27,004 bases of DNA from Bacillota bacterium (GCA_023441965.1 JAEZNB010000114.1:1-27004); one strand, 5' to 3'; positions 15,059 to 22,698 are shown, counted from the first letter of the stretch. Notes: a model not told the origin generated them from the sequence alone. A program made the numbers and translations.

Positions 15059-15790
15059 TTATAGAATATTCCGGATGATCTCATAGACCACCGGAACCAA
15101 AACCGCAGGCAGCATATTTCCACACTTCAGCTTCTTGCCGAATATCATATTAATTCCGATTCCAAAGATCAGAACAGATCCGATGAAGGAGATGTTTCCA
15201 ATCATTTGCTCACTTAAGTAAGGCTCGATAAAGCTAGCCGAGAAGGTGAGCAGACCTTGATAGATACCAACCGGAAGAATGGAGAAAAATACTCCGATTC
15301 CAAGGGTGGAGGCAAAAAAGATCGCTACGATCCCGTCAATTACTCCCTTTGCCAACAGGGTCGAGGGGTCCTGGGACAGGCCGTCTTCCAGGGAGCCGAT
15401 GATCGCCATAGCTCCGACGCAGAATAGTAAGGAGCTGTTGACAAAGCCCTCCACAAAGCCCTGTCCCTTATCCCCCTTCACCTTTAAGGATTTCTTCAGC
15501 CATTCACCCATATGATCCAGCCTGGCTTCAATATCAATGGCCTCACCTACGAAAGAACCGATTGCCAGAGATAGGATCATGAGCATGATATTTGCCGTAT
15601 CAAGGCTGCTCCCCTTTACGACGAATATACCCTGAAGGGCTCCGCTAAGGCCGATAAATAGAACTGCCAGACCCATGGCCTTGAAGATGGTATCCTGAAA
15701 GCGTTGCTTTAGGCCTTCCTTCAGTATTAAACCTATCCCTGCTCCGATGATAATTGTGACGATATTACCCAGTGTCCCTAGTCCTATCAT
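15059..15790 (-). CDS. DUF554 family integral membrane protein
   Basis: The 243-residue protein has about seven hydrophobic segments. Its opening (GLGTLGNIVTIIIGAGIGL), FIGLSGALQG, FVNSSLLFCVGAMAIIGSLEDG (in parts FVNSSLLFCVGAMAI, GSLEDG) and the late segment IGSVLIFGIGINMIFGKKL match the YdfK/YqgA DUF554 family of possible small-molecule transporters, whose substrate is not established. The start at 15790 lacks a clear ribosome site. A small hairpin (CTGC/GCAG) stands just before it, and a GGGGGGAGG stretch lies about 45 nt upstream. It follows the HD-domain gene by 79 bp and may be read from it. Confidence 0.88.
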   Translation of the reverse strand: MIGLGTLGNIVTIIIGAGIGLILKEGLKQRFQDTIFKAMGLAVLFIGLSGALQGIFVVKGSSLDTANIMLMILSLAIGSFVGEAIDIEARLDHMGEWLKKSLKVKGDKGQGFVEGFVNSSLLFCVGAMAIIGSLEDGLSQDPSTLLAKGVIDGIVAIFFASTLGIGVFFSILPVGIYQGLLTFSASFIEPYLSEQMIGNISFIGSVLIFGIGINMIFGKKLKCGNMLPAVLVPVVYEIIRNIL

Positions 15791-15869
15791 ACTTTTCTAC
15801 TGCCCGACAGCAGGCTCCCGGACAGTCCTCCCCCCTTCTGTAATTTAAGTCTCGTCTTTTAACCCAGAA

Positions 15870-16442
15870 TCAAACCAAACCAGTGGTCTGCTCTACCTCT
15901 CTTAAGGCTAGGATGGTTCTCTGAATCAGCTCATCCAACTCCCAGCCAAGCATAGCAGCTCCATTTTCTATCACTTCCCTGGAGCAGCCGGCTGCAAACT
16001 TCGGTGTCTTGAACTTCTTCTTCACCGAGCTAAGCTCCAGATCCATGGTACTCTTAGAGGGTCTCATAATGGCACAGGCACCGATCAGTCCGGTCAGCTC
16101 GTCCACAGCATAGAGTACCTTTTCCATCTCATGCTCCGGCTTGATGTCAACACAGATTCCATACCCATGGCTGGCTGTGGCACGGATGATTCTCTCATCC
16201 AGTCCCCGCTCTCTCATGATCTCCTGGGACTTGACGCAATGCTCAGTGGGATAGCTGCCGAAATCCAGGTCATGAAGCAGACCTACCAGCCCCCAAAAGT
16301 CTACTTCCTCTCCGTAGCCCAATTCCTTTGCAAAGTATCTCATTGCACCTTCCACGACCCTCGCATGCTTTAAATGAAATTCTTCCTTGTTAAATTCAGT
16401 TAAGAGCTCCCAGGCTTCTTCCCTGCTTGGTAGTTTACCCAT
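15870..16442 (-). CDS. HD-domain phosphohydrolase-like protein
   Basis: This 190-residue soluble protein has the HD superfamily metal set: H26 (LKHARVVEGAM), H57-D58 in GLLHDLDFG, a later histidine in ATASHGYG and an aspartate in YAVDELTGL. Such small HD proteins hydrolyse phosphoesters of nucleotides or other small molecules, but its substrate cannot be told. Two ATGs are adjacent at 16443-16445 and 16440-16442. The second has AGGAGG at 5 nt and is the better start. It lies upstream of the DUF554 gene on the same strand. Confidence 0.88.
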   Translation of the reverse strand: MGKLPSREEAWELLTEFNKEEFHLKHARVVEGAMRYFAKELGYGEEVDFWGLVGLLHDLDFGSYPTEHCVKSQEIMRERGLDERIIRATASHGYGICVDIKPEHEMEKVLYAVDELTGLIGACAIMRPSKSTMDLELSSVKKKFKTPKFAAGCSREVIENGAAMLGWELDELIQRTILALREVEQTTGLV

Positions 16443-16630
16443 CATAACCTCCTTATTGCCTCATCTGAACCTATGAATCAGGTCAGGTTCTATGGCATGA
16501 ATAAAAGTTTAGTAATGAATATACATCAAGTGCCCAGATAAAGCAAGTCCAAAAACAGAAGAATGACAGAAGAAGGTCAGAACCGGAGGAAAGAAGGGTG
16601 GAGTAAATGAAAAACCGAAGCCTTGGTGAG

Positions 16631-16688
16631 AATAAAAAACTGACCTCCCATCTGCCGACAATTCATGTCCTGCTGATGAGGGTCAGTT
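16631..16688 (-). terminator. Terminator of the desulfurase/ttcA/tcdA operon
   Basis: AACTGACC (16638-16645 as the far arm) pairs with GGTCAGTT (16681-16688), and the stem continues inwards through CTCATC/GATGGGAG. Read on the minus strand a TTTTTT run follows. It ends the tcdA-side transcript. Confidence 0.8.
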
Positions 16689-16718
16689 CATATTATGCTC
16701 TGTTCTTCTTATATCTGC

Positions 16719-17480
16719 CTAGGATCTTACTCCGGTGATGTCCTTAATAACCTCCCCTGCGATAATCAGGCCGGCCACGGAAGGGACAAAGGCATTGCTG
16801 CCGGGAATCTGCCGTTTGGCAGTACATTTGCGTTCCGCTCCGGGAGGGCAGATGCAATTACTTCTGCAGCTGATGGACATATCCTCCAGAGGCTTTCTGG
16901 CAGGCTCCTGTGAGTAGACCACCTTCAGCTTCTTTACCCCTCTGACCTTCAGCTCCTTTCTCATCACCTTGGCCAGTGGACATACCGAGGTCTTATAGAT
17001 GTCCGTTACCTCAAACCTGGTAGGGTCCAGCTTGTTACCGGCTCCCATACAGCTGATGATCGGGGTATTGGCCGCCTGGGAACGGAGCACCAGCTCCAGC
17101 TTGCCGGATACCGTATCAATCGCATCCACTACATAGGTATAGGCAGAGAAGTCAAACTGATCGGCAGTCTCAGCTGTAAAGAAGCAGCGATGGATGTTCA
17201 CAACCGCCTTCGGATTAATCTCCAGAATCCGCTCCTTCATGACATCCACCTTATACTGCCCCACTGTCCTTCGTGTGGCTATGATCTGCCGGTTGAGGTT
17301 CGTCAGGCATACCTTGTCGTCATCAATCAGATCAAAGCTGCCTACGCTGCTCCGTACCAGAGCCTCTACCGTAAAGCCTCCTACACCTCCGATGCCGAAG
17401 ACCGCCACCCTGGCCTCACTCAGCTTCTTCATGGCTTCCTCACCGAACAGTAATTCTGTTCTGGAAAATTGGTTCAGCAT
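16719..17480 (-). CDS. tcdA: TcdA/CsdL-type tRNA threonylcarbamoyladenosine dehydratase
   Basis: The 253-residue protein has a ThiF/E1-like Rossmann fold with GIGGVGGF at residues 29-36, the ATP-binding NLNRQI and DAIDTVSGK segments, and a C-terminal cysteine group (SCRSNCICPP...KC). It matches TcdA, which converts t6A37 of ANN-decoding tRNAs to the cyclic ct6A form using ATP. In E. coli TcdA works with the cysteine desulfurase CsdA; here a desulfurase is encoded two genes upstream. The ATG overlaps the upstream ttcA-like stop by 7 bp, which points to translational coupling. Confidence 0.9.
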   Translation of the reverse strand: MLNQFSRTELLFGEEAMKKLSEARVAVFGIGGVGGFTVEALVRSSVGSFDLIDDDKVCLTNLNRQIIATRRTVGQYKVDVMKERILEINPKAVVNIHRCFFTAETADQFDFSAYTYVVDAIDTVSGKLELVLRSQAANTPIISCMGAGNKLDPTRFEVTDIYKTSVCPLAKVMRKELKVRGVKKLKVVYSQEPARKPLEDMSISCRSNCICPPGAERKCTAKRQIPGSNAFVPSVAGLIIAGEVIKDITGVRS

Positions 17481-18388
17481 CCTTTCCCGCCTCCCTTCTC
17501 ATCATAATCATCCAGAAAATTGTATGACATCTTCTTATTATGATATCCGATGATGGTGTCCAGATTCACATCATGGATGCTGTTGAAGATATTATTGTCT
17601 ATACTGGGATTGATCTGGCGGAATTTCTTCACTAAGGCCTTCATCTCCTGGCGCTTGGAACCGCCACCTCCGTTATCACAGAGGGTACAGTTCTCCGTAA
17701 GGCGGCAGGCACACTGGATGAACTGCAGATCATGATACTTCTTCCAGGACAGAATGTCCTGCTCCTTCACCATATAGAGGGGGCGGATCAGCTGCATGCC
17801 CGGATGGTTGGTACTGTGGAGCTTAGGCATCATGGTCTGAATCTGTCCTGCATAGAGCATCCCCATCAATACGGTTTCTATTACATCATCAAAATGGTGT
17901 CCCAGGGCAATCTTATTGCAGCCCAGGGCCTGTGCTCTCTTATAGAGATACCCCCGCCTCATCCTGGCACAGAGATAACAGGGAGAGGAGTCCACCTCAG
18001 CCACGATATCATAAATCTGTGTATCAAAGATCGTGAGCGGAATATTGAGTAACTGAGCATTGTTGATGATGGTCTGGCGATTGATCTCATGATAGCCCGG
18101 ATCCATACATAAGAACACCAGCTCAAAGGGAATCTTTCCGTGGCGCTGTATCTCCTGCATACATTTCGCCAGCAGCATGGAATCCTTGCCTCCGGAGATG
18201 CAGACAGCTATTTTATCACCTTCCTGAATCAAGTCATAGGCCGTGATTGCCTTGGTAAACCGTCTCCAGATCGGCTTCTTGAATTTCGTTATAAGACTAC
18301 GCTCAATTTCCTGATATCTTTCCATACTATTATCACTTTCTGATTGACAAATCACTGCTTCTTGTCTTTCCTTATCCAAATAATACAC
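17474..18388 (-). CDS. TtcA-like tRNA thiolation enzyme (PP-loop, [4Fe-4S])
   Basis: The 304-residue protein has a PP-loop ATPase motif SGGKDS (65-70), a cysteine pair at C137 and C140 (SSPCYLCARMRRG) and a further set, CACRLTENCTLC, near residue 235-246. These fit the TtcA family, which makes 2-thiocytidine at tRNA position 32 with an iron-sulfur cluster and sulfur from a cysteine desulfurase. The start is a GTG at 18388 with AGGAG at 9 nt; an internal ATG (Met22) has no ribosome site. The C-terminal cysteine set and GGGGS stretch differ from E. coli TtcA, so the exact tRNA target is an inference. The desulfurase is the previous gene and the TcdA-like gene overlaps its 3' end. Confidence 0.85.
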   Translation of the reverse strand: MYYLDKERQEAVICQSESDNSMERYQEIERSLITKFKKPIWRRFTKAITAYDLIQEGDKIAVCISGGKDSMLLAKCMQEIQRHGKIPFELVFLCMDPGYHEINRQTIINNAQLLNIPLTIFDTQIYDIVAEVDSSPCYLCARMRRGYLYKRAQALGCNKIALGHHFDDVIETVLMGMLYAGQIQTMMPKLHSTNHPGMQLIRPLYMVKEQDILSWKKYHDLQFIQCACRLTENCTLCDNGGGGSKRQEMKALVKKFRQINPSIDNNIFNSIHDVNLDTIIGYHNKKMSYNFLDDYDEKGGGKGC

Positions 18389-18460
18389 TACTTCTTACTC
18401 CTCAGTTCCTGAGAAACATATGCACCGCCAGCTTCCTTCGGCCGGGACTGATCAGGACGA

Positions 18461-19582
18461 TCATCCCGCCAGTCTTTGATAGCAGGCATCAAAGGCCTTC
18501 AGAAACTCATCCAGCTCCTCCTTGGTCGTCAGGTGGCTAAGGCTGATCCTCCAGGAGCACATGGCATTCTGCTTATCCTTCGTGATGGCATACACCGGTC
18601 TGGAGGGAGTATTTAAAACCGAGCAGGCCGATTTCACTGATACACAAACTCCTTCCTCTTCCAGTGCCTGGGTAAACTGCACTGCCTTCACTCCCTGCAC
18701 GCTTAGGTTAAGAATGTGGGGTATGGAACAGGTGCTGCTGTTAAAGCGTACCTTCCGGTAAGCAGACAGGCTCTGTTTCAAGTATTGATTTAGCCCGGAA
18801 ACATAGGTATATCTCTCCTCAAGGCCTCCCAGGGCCAGCTCCAGGGCCTTACAGGCTGCTGCAGCCATGGCAAGGTCCGGTGTACCGCTGCGGTAGAGGC
18901 TCGTACTGCTGCCTCCATGGATCAGTGGCTCCAAAGTGATGCTCTCCCTCCTGATCAGAAAGCCTGAGCTGTTCAAACCGAAAAACTTATGGGGTGCAAA
19001 GGTGATACAGTCTGCCCCATCCGGCTGAAAATCAATCTTTCCCACTGCCTGGGTGGCATCCGTATGGAAGCGGCAGTTCGGATATCCCATTAACAGTTCC
19101 CCTATCTCACGGATCTGCTGTCTGATACCCAGTTCACTGTCTACCGCACAGACAGATACCAGAATTGTATCCTTTCTTAAAAGCTCCCGCAGGTGGGACA
19201 GATCAACCAATCCCTCCCTCGTAAGCTCTACCAGATCTATCTCATAGCCCTGATCCTGCAGATAGGTCAGGGCACCGCTGACGGAAGGATGCTCCAGACA
19301 GGTTGAGATGATATGCTTCCCATTCTGTCGATTGGTATAGGCAAGTCCTTTTATCGCCAGGTTATTCGCTTCACTGGCACCTGAGGTATAGATGATCTGT
19401 GCGGGCTTCACCCGGAGCAGCTCCGCAATCCTTCCTGTGATCCGCTCCAGCCTATCCCTAGCCTCTGCTCCCAACCGATGCTTGGCATTCGGATTGGCAA
19501 GCGCTTGGCGGCACTCCTCATAATAGGTCTTCAGTACTTCTTCAGCCACCGGAGTGTTGGCTGCATAATCAAGATATATCAT
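18461..19582 (-). CDS. Cysteine desulfurase (NifS/IscS family)
   Basis: This 373-residue PLP enzyme opens with MIYLDYAANTPV and has H98 (EHPS), the aspartate of HTDATQAVG, the PLP-lysine K199 in FAPHKFFG and a catalytic-loop cysteine at about C320 (VKSACS). It releases sulfur from cysteine as a persulfide. Its place as first gene of an operon with a TtcA-like thiolase and TcdA suggests a dedicated sulfur donor for tRNA modification rather than general Fe-S cluster assembly; no scaffold gene (iscU/nifU) is nearby. The ATG follows AGGTG at 6 nt. That ribosome site lies in the 3' arm of a small hairpin, and the leader is strongly folded (see the leader entry). Confidence 0.9.
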   Translation of the reverse strand: MIYLDYAANTPVAEEVLKTYYEECRQALANPNAKHRLGAEARDRLERITGRIAELLRVKPAQIIYTSGASEANNLAIKGLAYTNRQNGKHIISTCLEHPSVSGALTYLQDQGYEIDLVELTREGLVDLSHLRELLRKDTILVSVCAVDSELGIRQQIREIGELLMGYPNCRFHTDATQAVGKIDFQPDGADCITFAPHKFFGLNSSGFLIRRESITLEPLIHGGSSTSLYRSGTPDLAMAAAACKALELALGGLEERYTYVSGLNQYLKQSLSAYRKVRFNSSTCSIPHILNLSVQGVKAVQFTQALEEEGVCVSVKSACSVLNTPSRPVYAITKDKQNAMCSWRISLSHLTTKEELDEFLKAFDACYQRLAG

Positions 19583-19697
19583 CCTTCACACCTGTTCCTT
19601 TATTGTTCAGGTCGGCAGAGGCTTGGTAAGCCTGTCTCCCGACGGTTCATATCACATAAGAATACCCCGCTTTTATGTGGACAGCGGGGTTTACCAC
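19583..19697 (-). promoter_or_regulatory. Structured 5' leader of the desulfurase operon
   Basis: Between the promoter and the desulfurase ATG there are about 115 nt with three consecutive hairpins. (1) ACCCCGCT (19664-19671) with AGCGGGGT (19683-19690). (2) GTCGG (19611-19615) with CCGAC (19639-19643), enclosing AGGCTT (19619-19624) with AAGCCT (19628-19633). (3) CCTG (19591-19594) with CAGG (19608-19611), whose minus-strand 3' arm overlaps the ribosome site. The arrangement looks like a cis-acting regulatory RNA. I do not recognise it as a named riboswitch. Confidence 0.45.
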
Positions 19698-19703
19698 GGC
19701 ATT

Positions 19704-19732
19704 ATTATAAGGAATAATTCCTACTATGTCAA
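19704..19732 (-). promoter_or_regulatory. Consensus promoter of the desulfurase/ttcA/tcdA operon
   Basis: Minus-strand TTGACA (19727-19732) and TATAAT (19704-19709) with exactly 17 bp between them form a perfect sigma-A promoter. Confidence 0.85.
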
Positions 19733-19745
19733 TAGAAATAAAAGC

Positions 19746-19875
19746 GCTGCTTCACACAATAACTAAAGAGCCACAAGAGGTTCCCTATATGTTTTCCTTC
19801 ACAACTTATGCAAAAACTTGTGAGTGTAAACATATAGGGACCTCTTGTGGCAACATGGCTATCATGTGAAACAGC
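19746..19875. repeat. Long imperfect hairpin element (element B)
   Basis: Outer arms GCTGCTTCACA (19746-19756) and TGTGAAACAGC (19865-19875) enclose 23-24-bp arms at 19771-19794 and 19828-19850 that match except for one extra T. An inner pair, CACAA/TTGTG, lies in the centre. On the minus strand the element follows rubredoxin and is followed by TTTTATTT, so it can act as its terminator. The long near-perfect stem exceeds what a terminator needs, and the whole unit resembles a small MITE-type insertion. It shares the 10-mer TTGTGGCAAC (19845-19854) with the centre of element A. Confidence 0.8.
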
Positions 19876-19884
19876 CCCACGTTC

Positions 19885-20046
19885 TTACTTTATCTCTTCA
19901 AATTCATCCTTGCTGACTCCGCATACAGGGCAAACCCAATCCTCGGGAATGTCTTCCCATTTGGTGCCGGGTGCTATGCCGCTATCCGGATCGCCTAATT
20001 CTTCATCATAAATATAACCGCATGCTGTGCACTCATATTTCTTCAT
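19885..20046 (-). CDS. Rubredoxin
   Basis: This 53-residue one-iron electron carrier has the sequence MKKYECTACGYIYDEE at its start, with the CxxC pair at residues 6 and 9, and the second pair in WVCPVCGVSK at about 39 and 42. Size, the conserved aromatic residues and the GDPDSGIAPGT loop are typical. The ATG follows TGGAGG at 7 nt. It is encoded divergently from a small ferredoxin, and both are probably soluble redox partners (for example for peroxide or superoxide reductases in anaerobes). The specific partner is unknown. Confidence 0.95.
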   Translation of the reverse strand: MKKYECTACGYIYDEELGDPDSGIAPGTKWEDIPEDWVCPVCGVSKDEFEEIK

Positions 20047-20084
20047 AGCGTAACCTCCATATACTCATATTGTTATCTATACAC

Positions 20085-20131
20085 TACATATATATGTATA
20101 CCACATAATGGAACAAAGTACAAGTTATAAT
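20085..20131 (-). promoter_or_regulatory. Likely rubredoxin promoter region with a 14-bp palindrome
   Basis: Minus-strand TTGTAC (about 20121-20126) and TATACA (about 20098-20103) are 17 bp apart; both boxes are imperfect. The perfect palindrome TACATATATATGTA (20085-20098) lies just downstream of the -10 and could be an operator, though simple AT alternation makes chance likely. Confidence 0.3.
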
Positions 20132-20164
20132 CAGATTTTCAGAAGGGAATCAGATAATTCCTAC

Positions 20165-20192
20165 TTAACAAAAACACTTCTTATGGTATAAT
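20165..20192 (+). promoter_or_regulatory. Promoter of the ferredoxin gene
   Basis: TTAACA (20165-20170) and TATAAT (20187-20192) with a 16-bp spacer lie about 40 bp before the ATG. Confidence 0.6.
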
Positions 20193-20232
20193 AAAAGGGC
20201 AAAGCATATTGCATATAAAAGGAGGTTATAAT

Positions 20233-20421
20233 ATGAAGGCTTCAATCGACCGTGACGGCTGCATCGGCTGTGGATTATGTGCTGATACCTGCCCCGAGGT
20301 TTTCCGTATGGCAGAGGATGGTATCGCAGAGGTATATACGGATCCGGTTCCCTCCGGTGCAGAGGATTCTGCAACCGAAGTTGCGGACGGATGCCCTGTC
20401 AGTGTAATAACTGTTGAGTAA
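20233..20421 (+). CDS. Small [4Fe-4S] ferredoxin
   Basis: The 62-residue protein carries CIGCGLCADTCPEVF (cysteines at 10, 13, 16 and 20) and one further cysteine in DGCPVSVI near residue 54. This is the single-cluster pattern of Thermotoga-type ferredoxins: C10, C13, C16 and the late cysteine would hold the cluster, while C20, free here, lacks its usual disulfide partner. The acidic composition is typical. The ATG at 20233 has GGAGG at 7 nt; the frame is open to 20209 without a ribosome site. It is monocistronic, with its own promoter and a strong terminator. Confidence 0.93.
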   Translation: MKASIDRDGCIGCGLCADTCPEVFRMAEDGIAEVYTDPVPSGAEDSATEVADGCPVSVITVE

Positions 20422-20436
20422 TACATAAAGTGAATT

Positions 20437-20467
20437 CAGCGCCGGATTGCTCCGGCGCTGATTTTTT
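20437..20467 (+). terminator. Terminator of the ferredoxin gene
   Basis: A perfect 9-bp stem, CAGCGCCGG (20437-20445) with CCGGCGCTG (20452-20460), and a 6-nt loop are followed by ATTTTTT. Confidence 0.92.
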
Positions 20468-20475
20468 ATGCCTGT

Positions 20476-20493
20476 TAACCGGTTGACCGGTTA
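20476..20493 (-). terminator. Hairpin after xylA, possible terminator
   Basis: TAACCGG (20476-20482) and CCGGTTA (20487-20493) form a 7-bp stem with a 4-nt loop, 10 bp after the xylA stop. No proper T tract follows on the minus strand, so termination is only suggested. Confidence 0.4.
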
Positions 20494-20502
20494 CTTCTGC
20501 TA

Positions 20503-21819
20503 TTATTTTGTCTCCAGCACATACTGGTTCAGGATGCTCTCCAGCATTTCCTGTCTGCCGGATCTGTTCGGTGTGGTACCGTTCTGTAAAGCATAGGCCT
20601 CTAATTCCTTGAAGCCAACCTTACCCTCTACGATATCCTTACCGATTCCGCTGTTGTAGCTTGCATAACGCTCAGCCTTGAAGTTCTCGAATACCTTATC
20701 CTCAAGGAGCTTAGCAGCTACCTTTAAGCCTCTTGCAAAGGTATCCATACCTGCGATGTAAGCATAGAATAAATCCTCATCCTCGAAGGATGCACGGCGA
20801 ACCTTGGAGTCAAAGTTCAGACCGCCCTTGGTGAAGCCGCCTGCAAGCAGGATCTCATACATAGCGAGGGTTGTGTCGTATACATTGGTAGGGAACTGGT
20901 CAGTATCCCATCCAAGCATCGGGTCACCGGTGTTGGCATCTACGCTGCCGAATACACCGTTGATTCTGGCCATGTTAAGCTCATGCTGGAAGGTGTGCTG
21001 TGCTAAGGTTGCATGATTTGCTTCGATGTTCATCTTGAAGTAATCCTGCAGGTTGTACTTTCTTAAGAAAGCAAGTACGGTTGCTGTATCGAAATCATAC
21101 TGATGCTTTGTAGGTTCCTTCGGCTTAGGCTCGATTAAGAACTGGCCGGTGAAGCCGATTTCCTTCGCATAATCAACTGCCATCTGCAGTAATCTTGCCA
21201 GGTTATCCAGCTCAAGGCCGGTGTCGGTATTCAGTAAGGTCTCATAGCCTTCACGGCCGCCCCAGAATACATAGTTCACACCACCTAAATCCTTGGTGAT
21301 CTCCATAGCCTTCTTAATCTGTGCAGCAGCATATGCAAATACGGTAGCATTGCAGGAGGTTCCTGCGCCATGTACGAATTTGTCATCGCTGAAAGCATTG
21401 GTGGTACCCCATAAGCACTTGATGCCAGTTCTTGCCATCTCTTCCTTAATTACAGCAACGATCTCATCTAAGTTCTTATTGGTCTCTTCTAAGGTTGCGC
21501 CTCTGGGAGCGATATCTGCATCATGGAAGCAGAAGAAAGGAATCTGCAGCTTCTCCATCAGCTCGAAGGATGCATGTACTCTCTCCTTTGCCTTCGCCAT
21601 TGCATCTGCGGTATTATCCCAATCACGGTGCATGGTAGCGCCACCGAAGGGGTCATTACCCATATAGGTAAGAGTATGCCAGTAAGACATTGCAAATCTC
21701 AGATGATCCTTCATGGATTTTCCCATAACGATCTCATCGGGATTGTAGTATCTGAAGGCCAGATTGTTCTTGCTCTGAGGGCCTTCATAATTGATTTTAC
21801 CAACTTTAAAATAAGCCAT
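20503..21819 (-). CDS. xylA: Xylose isomerase (class II)
   Basis: The 438-residue enzyme interconverts D-xylose and D-xylulose. The N-terminus (YFKVGKINYEGPQSKN), the catalytic H99/D102 region CFHDADIAPRG, WGTTNAFSD, the metal ligands in LIEPKPKEPTKHQYDFD, INMIEANHATLAQHTFQHE (here NIEANHATL and FQHELNMAR) and NFDSKVRR are all present. The long N-terminal insertion marks the class II form, and the sequence is of the Clostridium phytofermentans type known to work in yeast. The ATG has AGGAGG at 9 nt. No xylulokinase or XylR is adjacent. The promoter lies 280 bp upstream, leaving a long untranslated leader. Confidence 0.97.
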   Translation of the reverse strand: MAYFKVGKINYEGPQSKNNLAFRYYNPDEIVMGKSMKDHLRFAMSYWHTLTYMGNDPFGGATMHRDWDNTADAMAKAKERVHASFELMEKLQIPFFCFHDADIAPRGATLEETNKNLDEIVAVIKEEMARTGIKCLWGTTNAFSDDKFVHGAGTSCNATVFAYAAAQIKKAMEITKDLGGVNYVFWGGREGYETLLNTDTGLELDNLARLLQMAVDYAKEIGFTGQFLIEPKPKEPTKHQYDFDTATVLAFLRKYNLQDYFKMNIEANHATLAQHTFQHELNMARINGVFGSVDANTGDPMLGWDTDQFPTNVYDTTLAMYEILLAGGFTKGGLNFDSKVRRASFEDEDLFYAYIAGMDTFARGLKVAAKLLEDKVFENFKAERYASYNSGIGKDIVEGKVGFKELEAYALQNGTTPNRSGRQEMLESILNQYVLETK

Positions 21820-22095
21820 AAAAAATTTCCTCCTTTTATGATTGATATGAATTTCATTGTTTACTTCAGTAGCTTTTGATACCTGTGGCAGTTTTCCGGC
21901 TTCGGACCAAGATGAAACAGTCTAACATTATCCTTAGCAGTTCTGATATTTCTATACTTCTTTTATGGATGATTATCATACCAGCATCCGCTCCTATCAT
22001 CCCAAAAAGGTCAGCTTGAGGATTCCTGCTCTTTTAGGTATTCTTATGTAAAACCTCCGGATCTCTCACTTCATTATATGAAATGTTTGTCCGTG
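21820..22095 (-). other. Long (about 275 nt) untranslated leader of xylA
   Basis: From the predicted start point near 22095 to the xylA ATG there is no credible gene. A GGAGG about 40 nt into the leader is not followed by a usable start codon. I see no recognisable riboswitch and no clear cre or XylR operator. The leader may hold mRNA-level control or an additional promoter. Confidence 0.4.
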
Positions 22096-22100
22096 TCTTT

Positions 22101-22129
22101 ATTATAATTTATTTTGGCAAAATTATCAA
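22101..22129 (-). promoter_or_regulatory. Promoter of xylA
   Basis: Minus-strand TTGATA (22124-22129) and TATAAT (22101-22106) with a 17-bp spacer. Two copies of ATTAGT lie just upstream (within 22130-22160). The stretch 22130-22260 is otherwise AT-rich and holds no gene. Confidence 0.65.
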
Positions 22130-22281
22130 CCACTAATTTGTAAACTTATTAAACTAATTATAAAATCTTATAAATATCTCACCCTATCCTCTCAAACATA
22201 CCACAATTTCACTATATTTTCGGTTTTAAGAACAAGTAGTTATGTAAAATACACCATATATTTTGACAATATTAAGATTTG

Positions 22282-22326
22282 CACTATATTTTAGTATTGA
22301 CAATAGTGTGTTCCATACAGTATAAT
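22282..22326 (+). promoter_or_regulatory. Promoter of padR with an inverted repeat around the -35 box
   Basis: TTGACA (22297-22302) and TATAAT (22321-22326) have an 18-bp spacer. CACTAT (22282-22287) and ATAGTG (22303-22308) form an inverted repeat flanking the -35, a plausible autoregulatory PadR operator. A second TTGACAATA (from 22264) suggests a tandem upstream promoter. Confidence 0.6.
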
Positions 22327-22344
22327 GGATTCGGAGGTGGTTAC

Positions 22345-22698
22345 ATGTCCCAACAAGAAGATATTTTATCCGGCTTAATTCTGGAGCTCCGGAGAGGAAC
22401 CATCGTATTAAGCGTACTCAGCCAGCTTTCCAAACCCGTATATGGCTATTCCTTAGTTCAAAGACTAAGTGATTGCGGTGTACCGGTGGAAGCCAATACC
22501 CTTTACCCCCTGCTAAGGCGGCTGGAGAAGCAGGAATTACTGAAAAGTGAATGGGAGACCTCGGGAAGTAAGCCCAGGAAATACTACATCACAACTGAGC
22601 TGGGGAACCAGGTTTATGAAGCGTTAAAATCCCATTGGACGAATATGGTTACTGATATGAATCGATTGATGGAAATGGAGGAGGAGAAGGATGACTAA
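22345..22698 (+). CDS. PadR-family transcriptional regulator
   Basis: This 117-residue winged-helix protein has the PadR core: RGTIVLSVLSQLSKPVYGY, EANTLYPLLRRLEKQELL (the PadR signature 'YPLLRRLE') and SKPRKYYITTELGNQV, with a short C-terminal helix for dimerisation. The ATG at 22345 has GGAGG at 7 nt; the frame is open to 22279 without a ribosome site. Its last codons overlap the next gene by 8 bp. Pairs of a small PadR gene with a HAAS/DUF1700 membrane gene are common in Firmicutes. The PadR protein is then thought to control the pair, and the stimulus is unknown. Confidence 0.92.
   Translation: MSQQEDILSGLILELRRGTIVLSVLSQLSKPVYGYSLVQRLSDCGVPVEANTLYPLLRRLEKQELLKSEWETSGSKPRKYYITTELGNQVYEALKSHWTNMVTDMNRLMEMEEEKDD

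Noticed and set aside
16446..16620. Possible T-box or riboswitch before the HD-domain gene
   Set aside because: Only a 6-bp inverted repeat (GAACCT/AGGTTC) is present; no T-box, SAM, c-di-GMP or other consensus is seen.
16608..16739. Plus-strand 43-codon frame with GGAG before an ATG
   Set aside because: It runs through the tcdA terminator hairpin and into tcdA; its sequence shows no domain-like pattern.
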